64,000 nucleotides of DNA from Peribolospora baueri (taxonomy: Eukaryota > Basidiomycota > Peribolosporomycetes > Peribolosporales > Peribolosporaceae): contig JAMDHS010000014.1 in assembly GCA_029717555.1 (NCBI GenBank), forward strand, positions 248,001 to 312,000, in the 5' to 3' direction. Each line of letters begins with the position of its first letter. Positions within the stretch are counted from its first letter, which is position 1. A program made the position numbers and the translations under genes. Shown here one piece after another: positions 1 through 8,706 of the stretch. Under the pieces are notes generated by a model. That model was not told the origin of the DNA and did not search any database. It saw nothing but the letters and a program-made list of their open reading frames with translations.

Positions 1-120
1 TGGTCCTTGTTACATACTTTTTGGGCCAAAGGCAAATCGCCGTGGCTTCTCCGTGCCGTAGTCATACATTGACGCCAAAGTTCGAGTCCATAAGGAGGCA
101 GAGCGAGCACACGAGGGCGC

Positions 121-906
121 TTACTCCTCGTCGGCTTCCTCGTCAGCGTCGAAGTTGACGTTGAAGAACCGGATCTCGTAACCCTGCTTCGAGGTGGCAA
201 CGACGCGAAGCCAGTCGCGGAGCTGAGAGCGTCGGAGGTACTTCTTGGAGAGGTACTGTGAACGACAGGCGATCGAACAGGTGCAAGCAAGAAGCGAAGC
301 AGAAAAACGTAGGAATGGAGAAGCGAAGAAGAGTCACCGTCAGCTGCCTGATCCCTGAGCTGTGCCTCTCGCACAATGCAGCTGAAATGACGTTCCCCAT
401 GAGCCCTTCGAACGCACCTTGAGGTACCTCTTGGAGAAGGGGATGTTGGTGGTGACGGTGATCTTGCCTTCACCCTCGCGGGTGATCACCACACTGTCAC
501 CAAGGTTGCCAGCTCGGCCCTCCACCTTAATGCGGTCGTGCAGGAACCTGACGATTTCCAAGTCGGACAGAGGGGAAAAAGCGGTGAGAGAATGCCAAGC
601 TGAAAAAAAATACGATGCGGCGTCGATCCCTGCGCCATGCTCACTTCTCGAACGACGCCGCATCAAGGATCTTGTCGTTGGCGGGGCCGCTGAAGTCGAT
701 GGTGTACTTGCTGACCGGCTTGGCGGTCTTCTGAGCAGCCTTGGGAGCCTGTCATCGTCCCGTCAGGGCAGGCAAATGCCGATCCAAGGACGATACGTGG
801 AATGGAAAAACATGGGCAAACCTGTGCGTCAGCCTACTGATTTCCAGCAAAGCGGTTCGACGCATTCGCCCCACTCGGCGGTAGGAAGGGTTTGCTAGCG
901 CACCAT
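121..906 (-). CDS. RPL22: 60S ribosomal protein eL22
   Basis: Structural protein of the large cytosolic ribosomal subunit. Exons on the minus strand are 906-904 (only the ATG), 748-645, 547-418 and 255-121, giving 123 residues, the usual eL22 length. Visible family signatures are [18 protein letters not shown] near the N-terminus, [19 protein letters not shown] in the middle, [20 protein letters not shown], and [20 protein letters not shown] close to an acidic tail (DADEEADEE). The first intron directly follows the start codon (ATG|GTGCGC), so the next exon supplies residue 2 (APKAAQK). It is transcribed divergently from eS19, with 292 bp between the two start codons, which suggests a shared promoter. 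The family match is unmistakable; the one-codon first exon is inferred from splice sites and phase. Confidence 0.95.
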
Positions 907-1198
907 TGCGACGTGAGAGGGTGGGCGACGGGGTAGTCTTGATGAAGTGAGGATTACTGAGGAAGGACACGGCCGCGTCCTGCTGTCGAGAATCAGAGCG
1001 ATTGGATTGTTCGGCTGTCACGTGCAAAAATACCAGCAGTAGGGTTGCTAAATTCTATACAGTCCGTGTCTTGGGATTAGCCCCGTCTATCACCGCTCTT
1101 TCCTCCGCCCTCCCGTCCTTCGCGGCCTTGTCGCTTGGTTGCACCGACGTCAGACCGTCGCCCTCCATCCTCATTCCCTCAAGAGTGCATCGCCCAGC
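907..1198. promoter_or_regulatory. Bidirectional promoter between two ribosomal protein genes
   Basis: This 292-bp interval separates the divergent start codons of eL22 and eS19. It contains a TAGGGTT element (1040-1046) resembling the Tbf1/telobox-like motif that marks ribosomal protein promoters in several fungi, and pyrimidine-rich stretches just before the eS19 start. Co-regulation of the two subunit proteins is an inference from the geometry. Confidence 0.6.
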
Positions 1199-2186
1199 AT
1201 GCCTAACGTCAAGGACGTCGCCGCCGACACGTTTATCACCGCGTACGCCAACCACCTCAAGAGGTCTGGTGCGTAGCGTGCTCCTTCCTTTCCATCTCGG
1301 TTGAGCTCGTTTGCGCTCCAAGCTGTGCCATGCGTGTTTTGTGCATCCGCCGCCGAAGGACTGCATAGACTGACACTTGACCTTTCTTCACCGGGCTTTC
1401 TCGCGCGTCCTCGTCTTCTCCTTTGCAGGCAAGCTTGAGGTGCCTACCTGGGTGGACATCGTCAAGACGGGCCACTTCAAGGAGCTTGCTCCCTACGACC
1501 CCGACTGGTACTACGTCCGGGCTGGTGAGCATTTCTTCAGGCCGTCTTCTTTTTCATTCCAGGTTTCTGTCGCTTCTTTGCAGCGGTCGTGGTGTGGGGA
1601 TGGGATGGAGGCCATACAATTGGACGGCTGGTTGGTCAACTGTGCGCGGGCAAGATGGTGGTGCGCATGATGCCATACCTGTGCAGGGTCGCAGCGAAGT
1701 TGGTTTTCATGGCCTCAGTGGTTACTCCGACGTAGCTGCGAGCTTGCACTCCCTCTCCAGGAGGCGAGCATAGTCGAGGAGAGAGGGGAACAAGCTCAGG
1801 CCCATCGTTGGAAGGAATGTCACTTCGTGTATGGAAACATGACAGCTGACCGCTTTACTCCATCATCCATATTTATTCCTTCTCTTTCAGCCGCCGTTGC
1901 CCGCCACATCTACCTGCGCAAGGCCGTCGGTGTTGGCGCTCTCGCTAAACTCCACGGTGGCGCCAAGAACCGTGGCTCTCGCCCGTCCCACCACGTTGAC
2001 GCCTCCCGCGCCGTCCAGCGCCGGGTTGTGCAGAGCCTCGAGGGCATCAATGTTTTGGAGAAGGACCCCAAGGGCGGTCGCCGTATTTCGCAGGACGGCA
2101 TGCGTGACCTTGACCGGATCGCGACGGCCATCCTCGAGTCCCAGGCTGAGGAGGAAGAAGAGGAGGAGGACGAGGATGAGGAGTAG
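1199..2186 (+). CDS. RPS19: 40S ribosomal protein eS19
   Basis: Small-subunit ribosomal protein required for 18S rRNA 3' processing and 40S maturation. Exons 1199-1268, 1429-1524 and 1891-2186 encode 153 residues. Family motifs include [40 protein letters not shown] and [20 protein letters not shown], followed by the [19 protein letters not shown] region. The C-terminus is odd: after [11 protein letters not shown] it runs into a tail of glutamate and aspartate only (about 13 residues), whereas eS19 usually ends soon after this helix without an acidic run. The start is the first ATG in frame and gives the expected MPNVKDV-type N-terminus. Its neighbour eL22 is divergent. Confidence 0.95.
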
Positions 2187-2638
2187 ACGCTTCGGTTCAC
2201 TTCCTCTTCTTTTCGCCTATTTCTTTCTGTCTTTCCTCTCTTCGCCCACTTCCCTCTCCTGCATTGGCTTCGGCCGTCGGCAGCCCACACCGCACGCCCC
2301 CATGCCTCTCCTTGGCTTGGCCTGGCCCACGCCGGCCTGAGCTAGCCTCGTCGAGTTCTCTTATAGGTCACCATGTATGAGTTAGCCCCGCCTGCCGCAT
2401 CACCCAAAAAAGATTCATACTCTTACATGCATGGACCGTACGAGGCCGATTACTGTCTTGTGCGGCGATGGTCTTGTGCTCCATCGCCGCATGCTCGACG
2501 TGGCCAGTTTCACTGCGGCGGATGTAAGCGGTCTCGTGAACTGAGTGACCGCAGTATTTCGACCACTCCTTGAGAGTATGGACTAGAGAGATGAAAGAAG
2601 CCCTCACCTAGCCCTGCAAAGGTGGTATCCTATACGAC
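2187..2638. other. Gene-free interval upstream of RIO1
   Basis: This 452-bp stretch holds the 3' region of eS19 and the presumed promoter of RIO1. It is pyrimidine-rich just after the eS19 stop. I see no conserved ORF and no clear TATA element. Confidence 0.5.
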
Positions 2639-5379
2639 ATGTCCCACGGGCAATTCGACGACGCTCCTTCCGACGATGAAGCTAAGCTCGTCCTCGAAGC
2701 TGAGCCGGTCTTCATCGCCCCGGCTTTTTCGACGAGCTGCTCGGCCCAGCAAGCGGACGACGCAGTGGAAGTTCCAGACTATGCACAAGGTCGACAGCCG
2801 GGGCGATACATTGACGACAGCGAAGAGGAACCGGAGGACGAGGATGTTGAAGACGAGTTTTGGAACGACGAGGAAGATGCGGACGAGCTGATCGAGAGAG
2901 ACGGGCTGGACGGGGTGGAGGGTGGCGATTGGGAGCACATGCGTGGTGGTGAGTTGGAGATGAGGGAGAGAGGCTTGTCTTCTCAGTCTCTTAACCCTCA
3001 TTTGGCTTCTTCTGTCCTCTCGTTGTTTGATTTCATATTCCCCCTTGTGTCGTCCTTTCTATTCCACCCCCAGACTTCACGAAACAGTTCAACCGCCAGC
3101 GCGCCCTGGCCTCCGCCACGGACGCCGCTACGCTTGCTTCCCCGCGAGTGCGAGGAAACCCTACTGCCGCGGCCTCTTCGTCTGCCTCGACGTCGCAAAG
3201 ACAGGCACAAGGAATTATGCTGCCTCCATTGAATAACCCTCTCCGTCCGCAGCAGGCGAAGGTAAAGGCGAAGCGACTGGTCGGCGCAGGGGATCCATCC
3301 GGCGCCGCATCGGCGACCCAAAACGCCGGCGAAAAAGACAAGTACGAGAACCAGCTGGCCGCGCTGGCCAAGTACGCCTCCCGACTCAAGCTCGATGGAG
3401 ACTGGCATTCGTCAGGAGGCGTGGGCGGGGGCGTGAGCAGGAAAACGGGTGGTGGGACAGATCACCGGGGTCACACGAAAGACAAGGCGGACAGGGCGAC
3501 GACGGAGCAAGTGCTGGATCCGCGGACGAGGCTGATATTGCTCAAGATGATCAACCGAGGGATGTTATATGAAATCAACGGATGCGTGAGCACCGGGAAG
3601 GAGGTGAGTGAGCATACCGAATCGTCATTGGTTACGCCATCGCTGCGCAATCTTGCCATAAGTTCATGTGTGTAACGATAACCTTTTCTATGTGATCATG
3701 TCTATCTTCCTAGGCCAATGTGTATCACGCCTTCACCCTAGACTCGACCCACCTGGCACTGAAAATCTACAAGACCTCGATCCTCGTCTTCAAAGATCGG
3801 GACCGTTACGTTACGGGCGAGTTCCGCTTTCGACACGGCTACGCGAGAAGAAATCCTCGCAAGATGGTCAAGCTCTGGGCAGAGAAGGAGATGCGCAATC
3901 TCAAGAGGCTGGCCGCCGCCGGTGTTCGGTGTCCCGAGCCTTTGGAGGTGCGGGAGAACGTGCTTGTCATGGGATTTTTGGGCGACGTCGACGGATGGTG
4001 AGTCAACCGTTCTATAGAATAGGTTTGCGCTCGGCTGAAATCGCTTACATTACATCACGTTATATCGTTCGCTGTAATAGGGCGTCCCCTCGTTTGAAAG
4101 ACGCAGCGATCCCGACAAGAGGCTACCCTTCGCTTTATCTGGAGCTCGTCGCAGCCATGCGCATACTTTACCAGGTCTGCCGACTCGTGCACGCCGACTT
4201 GAGCGAGTACAACATTTTGTAAGTCTGGTGTGAAAGCGTTGTCCAGCCGAGGATGCGCTCACGTTGGTGCTCCGGTGTTTTGCCCCATCTCCCTCTTGCT
4301 CCTCTCCCTAAAGATACCATCGTTCGCACCTCTACATCATCGACGTATCCCAGTCCGTAGAACACGATCACCCAGCCGCGTTTGACTTTCTCCGTTCAGA
4401 CATCAAGAACGTGGACGACTATTTCTCGAAGAGGCGAGTGGAGACGCTTGGCATGCGCAGGACGTTCGATTTCATCATCCAAGATCGCAGCAGGGACGGC
4501 GAGGAGACTATGGATAAACTTGTCGAGCGGGTCAAGGAGTACACCGCAAAGAAAGCACAGGAGGAAGCGGCCGAGAAGGAGGCCGAGCGGGTCACCGACG
4601 GGCAAGGGGGATCTTCATCAAAGCCGGCTTCGTCGACGAGCAAGGATTCGAGTCACACTGCTGCGACGACGTCAGTAGCAGCATTGCGACATGCCGTGGG
4701 CGATGACGACGCCGTCTTTGCTAAAGCCTACATCCCACGAACGCTCAACGAGGTGTACGACCCGGAGCGGGACGTGGAAAGGCTGAGACGCGGAGAGGGA
4801 GATCAACTCATATACAATAATGTTACCGGCATCGCGGAGGCCAATCGAGGCCGGGATGCGAGGCTCAGGGCAAATGGGGCCACGGACGACGAGCCAAGGC
4901 CTGCTTCCTTGGTCCCGTCGTCCACCAATACCGACTCTCGGAAAGATGGCGACACGAATAAAGAGCTGGGTGCGGGCAATGAACAGGACACTGGTCACGG
5001 TCAGGAGCAAAGCGGGGAGGATGAAGAAGAGGGACAGAGTGAGGACGACGATGAAGAGGAAAGCGGATCGGAAGACGAAGGAGATGGAAAGGGTGGTGCC
5101 CGGGTGGAGAAGACACCACGTGGGAAGCGACATGAGAGCAAGGAGGAAAAGAAGGTGAGCGAGCTGAATGGTTCAGTAACTTTCACCCATTTGTCCCTTT
5201 TTTCTTTCCTTCCTGGAGAACGACTCTGAGGTCTCGATCCCATCCGTCCTTCCATCTTCCCAATCCTCTCTGTCACGCAGGAGCGAAAAGCAAAAGTGAA
5301 GGAGGAAGCACGGGAGAAGCGCAAATCCAAGATGCCGAAGCACCTGAAGAAGCGCAAGGTGAAGGCCACCGCGCGATAA
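2639..5379 (+). CDS. RIO1: RIO1-type atypical serine kinase
   Basis: Atypical protein kinase/ATPase acting in late cytoplasmic 40S subunit maturation. Exons are 2639-2948, 3074-3603, 3714-3997, 4081-4218, 4314-5154 and 5281-5379, giving 733 residues. The order is: an acidic N-terminus ([19 protein letters not shown]), the RIO linker ending [16 protein letters not shown], the nucleotide loop [14 protein letters not shown] split by an intron, the RIO1 segment [14 protein letters not shown], the catalytic [12 protein letters not shown] and the metal-binding [13 protein letters not shown]. The long tail is acidic, then strongly basic ([15 protein letters not shown]). It is longer than yeast Rio1 (about 480 residues) because of the low-complexity flanks. 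All catalytic residues expected for RIO1 are present. Confidence 0.95.
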
Positions 5380-5561
5380 GTGGACCTCATAACAGGTCGA
5401 ACCGGTCGGGTCGTCCTCTTTTCGTTCCGTCTTCTCTGTGTTGTTTTGTTCCCTTTTCCGGCCTCATCGGTGTTCTATGCATTTCCCTTCCCGTATCCTC
5501 AATATGCAATCCTGGAGATTTTGTATAGCCCTTTCTAAATACTCCAGAGTGCAAAGGCCGC

Positions 5562-8323
5562 TCAGAGGTCGGTGACGCATCTGCGAAATCACACGGACAA
5601 GGGAAACAAGACAAAAAGCACGAAACAATTTGAGTCGATCGAAAGACATTGAGCAGGCCCAGATCTAATAATGCAGAAGACTCACCCATGAGAAGCATCT
5701 GGTTGAGAGTAAGGGGAAGCAAGACGGAAGAGGCGTCAGTGAAATGAGTGCCGGCCATGCGCTGGGAGGAGGATGAACTTGCCAAACTGACGACTCACCG
5801 GAGACGTTCTTAATGTATTTGAACAGCGTGCCCTGCTTGACCTTCGGCTCGGGCGCCTTCCATTCCTTCCTGCGCCTCTCCAACTCGGCTTCGTCCACGT
5901 CGACCTCGATCGTGTTCTTCACGGCATCAATCGAGATCACGTCACCGTCTTTCACCAACGCGATCGGACCGCCCACTTGGGCTTCTGGGACGACGTGGCC
6001 AACCACGAAGCCGTGAGAGCTTATGGATTCGCGGTAGAGGAAGAAACACAGCCAGAAGCAATGACCATGAATCAGCGAAGAGCACAAAAACGACTCTATG
6101 AGACAGACTGGCTCACCCTCCGGAGAACCTCCCATCGGTCAAACAAGCTACGTCCTGACCGAGACCAGCGCCCATGATGAGGCTGGTAGGCTTAAGCATC
6201 TCCGGCATGCCGGGACCGCCCTTAGGCCCCATGTACCTGAGCACCATGACAGTCTTCTCTCCCTTCTTCAGCTCTCCCTTTTCTACCGCTGCCACCAAGT
6301 CGTCCTCAGTGTCGAACGCACGGGCCTTGCCTTTGAATTGGAGGCCCTCTTTGCCTGTGATCTTCGAGACAGCGCCGCCTGGAGCGAGGTTGCCCTTAAG
6401 AATGCTAAACGACGGCGCCAAGATGAGAGAACGTCAGCTTCCGGCGAAATATGACTCGACCGAGGGCTTTTGATTCAGTCTGTCACAATGATTGAGCACC
6501 TGGGCGCTCAGCTCACCGGATATGGCCCGTCTCCTTGATCGGGTTGTTCAAAGGCCGAATCACATCCTGGCTCTTGGAGTTGAGCTCGCCATGCTCGTGG
6601 ACCCACCGATCCAGGTTCTCGCCCAGCGTCTTGCCTGTGACGGTGAGCGTGTCTCCAGTGACCATCTTTTCCTTCATCAGGTAGTGCAAGATGGCTGAAG
6701 TAGAGCGCACAGATGAACATAGACTCAGTGCCGTCAACTTTGAGCAGCACCATGGGCCGGGCTGATCGGCCATCAGGCGTTCTAAGGCGCGAGCAACTCA
6801 CAGGGAATGCCGCCGAGCTTGTGCACATCCTCCATGACGTATTTACCAGACGGCTTGAGGTCGGCGAGGAAGGGCGTCCGATCCGAGACGGCCTGGAAGT
6901 CGTCGATGGAGAGCTCGATGCCGACGCTGCGCGCGATGGCGATGAGGTGCAGAACCGCATTGGTGGAGCCGCCCAGAACCATCGTGAGCACCTGCGGAGA
7001 AGTGGGGATGGCAAAGAAGAAATCGTCGGATCGTTGATCAGAGGATGTGAAGCCTCAGTCCTTGTACGTATATGCTCGCTTACCATGGCATTTTCGAAGG
7101 CCTCCCTGGTCATGATATCCCTGGGCCGGATGTTCTTCTCCAGCAGGTTGCGCATCGCCTCACCCACAGACTCGCATTCCTTGTTCTTCTCGGGGTACTC
7201 GGCCGGGTATGATGACGACCCAGGCAGAGTCATGCCGAGAGCCTCGGAGGCGGATGCCATGGTGTTGGCAGCTTGGAAAAGGGACGCAAACTTTAAGCAA
7301 GGTGCCGAGAAGGTTCTTATAGGTTGTCAATGAAAAGGGGGACATCACTCACTGTACATGCCGCCGCAAGCGCCCGCCCCGGGACAAGCGTGCCGAATGG
7401 TATCCGCTCGCTCCTTCTCCGCCTGCTCCGTCTGACCGTCCTGAATGTACTTTCCATATGCCTGGAAAGCGCTGACGATGTCGAGCGTACCGGGCACGGA
7501 TGCGCAGGAACCCGGGCGGATCGTACCTCCATAGACCATGAGGCCTGGCCTATTGAGCCTACCGAGCGCCATGAGTACACCGGGCATGTTCTTGTCGCAC
7601 CCAGGAACAACGACCATGCCATCGAGCCAGTGTCCTCCAGCAGCAGATTCGACGCTATCGGCGATGAGGTCGCGGGAGGGGAGCGAGTAGGACATGGCAG
7701 AGGTGCCCATGGAGATGCCGTCCGAGACGCCTACAGTGCCGAACTGGTAGCCGATCAGGCCCGACTTGACGAGCGACGCCTTAATTTTCTGGCCTATGCC
7801 AAGGAGATGGCGGTTGCATCTACAGAGAGATGCGAATGATGTAATGAGCATGAGCAGAGCCGCCGCTTCCTCAACACGCTCCAGCGCGCGAGACTTGAGA
7901 CTTACGGGTTCCCTTCATACCTAACCATTGCAAAAACAAGAAAGTAAGAAGTTGATGAGAGGCCCAATCCTACACGCTATCTGACATGTAGACAGCATAC
8001 AGCGAAAGCAAGCGGTCGATAGTGCACAAGTGTTCTTACCAGACGCTAGCGACGCCTACCATCGCCTTCTGCAGGTCCTCCTCGCTTCCCACGCCCTCCG
8101 TGGCATACAGCATGGCCTGGGAGGCACCCTGGTCCTTAGGTTGGGTGATCTTTCGACTGTGCCTGTTCAGGCCGGGCCCCTGCTCGCCTTCAAAGCCCCA
8201 TCCCGAGCTCGTCTTGGCGTAGGAGGATGAGGCGGTGGTAGAGAAGGTCCTGAGGCGGCTGACCGTCGGCACGGAGATGCGCCGGGGTCCGCAGAAGCGG
8301 GCAGAGAGAAGAGCGGTTCTCAT
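5562..8323 (-). CDS. ILV3: Dihydroxy-acid dehydratase (branched-chain amino acid synthesis)
   Basis: Mitochondrial iron-sulfur enzyme that dehydrates 2,3-dihydroxy-acids to 2-keto acids for valine, leucine and isoleucine. Ten exons: 8323-8040, 7921-7907, 7819-7353, 7271-7084, 6991-6802, 6694-6517, 6404-6117, 6019-5799, 5698-5686 and 5580-5562; 620 residues. An arginine/serine-rich mitochondrial presequence ([15 protein letters not shown]) precedes the core. Signatures are [64 protein letters not shown] and the C-terminal VSDASHGCVTDL. Cluster-ligand cysteines are present in the NPCN, GCDKN and GACGG motifs. Three exons are very short: 15, 13 and 19 nt (the last is terminal); each is required for frame and for conserved residues. 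Fungal homologues often end close to this CVTD motif, which supports the last two exons. Confidence 0.95.
5686..5698 (-). other. ILV3: 13-nt microexon of ILV3
   Basis: It carries the codons for ASH and parts of the flanking D and G, flanked by ACCAG and GTGAGT. It links ...KNVS to the terminal exon encoding CVTDL. If the donor were not used, the protein would stop at once after SHG, so retention would give a slightly shorter but otherwise intact protein. Confidence 0.75.
7907..7921 (-). other. ILV3: 15-nt microexon of ILV3
   Basis: The exon encodes YEGNP within the conserved motif W-YEGNP-CN. It is flanked by TTAG on the acceptor side and GTAAGT on the donor side. Joining exon 1 directly to exon 3 would delete an invariant stretch of the enzyme. 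Confidence 0.85.
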
Positions 8324-8706
8324 GCTGATAGAGACAGAGAGAAGCGGAGAGAAAGAAAAGCGAGGTGGTGGAAGGAAGGAAGGAGTTTCAAGCCGTGATC
8401 GAGTCAAGGCCGGGCCGGGGTACGGAAGGTCTTCGGAATTGCACCCTTTCATTGGCTCTCGCCGCAGCACAGCTTTCTTCTTGACCGGGACGTCTCCCGG
8501 CAAGGCTCTCGACGTCGGCAGCAATACACCATCGGCACCATGAACCCTCACTCCGCCCCCATTCTAGGACTGGTAAATGACGCCTCAACCACGCGTCGAA
8601 GAAAAAAAAGTCTACGAAATCGGGGTGATACCTCCACATATGAATACGTCGTGAGAAAGCAGAAGGCGAGGAGGAGTGATGTGACGACCGAAAAAGGAAT
8701 AGGCCA
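8324..8706. other. Intergenic region upstream of ILV3
   Basis: This 383-bp interval lies between the permease stop and the ILV3 start, both on the minus strand, so it contains the ILV3 promoter. It includes the perfect dyad at 8486-8501 listed separately. No other element is clear. Confidence 0.5.
8486..8501. promoter_or_regulatory. Inverted repeat CCGGGA-N4-TCCCGG upstream of ILV3
   Basis: A perfect 6-bp inverted repeat with a 4-bp spacer lies about 163-178 bp upstream of the ILV3 start codon. The geometry (CCG and CGG halves separated by 10 bp) is compatible with a dimeric Zn2Cys6 activator. In yeasts branched-chain genes are controlled by Leu3, whose site is a related CCGG-type dyad, but this spacing differs from the Leu3 consensus. 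Binding is inferred only. Confidence 0.35.

Noticed and set aside
60-100. GTTCGAGTCC resembling a tRNA B box.
   Set aside because: No matching T-stem, anticodon arm or acceptor stem could be folded around it.
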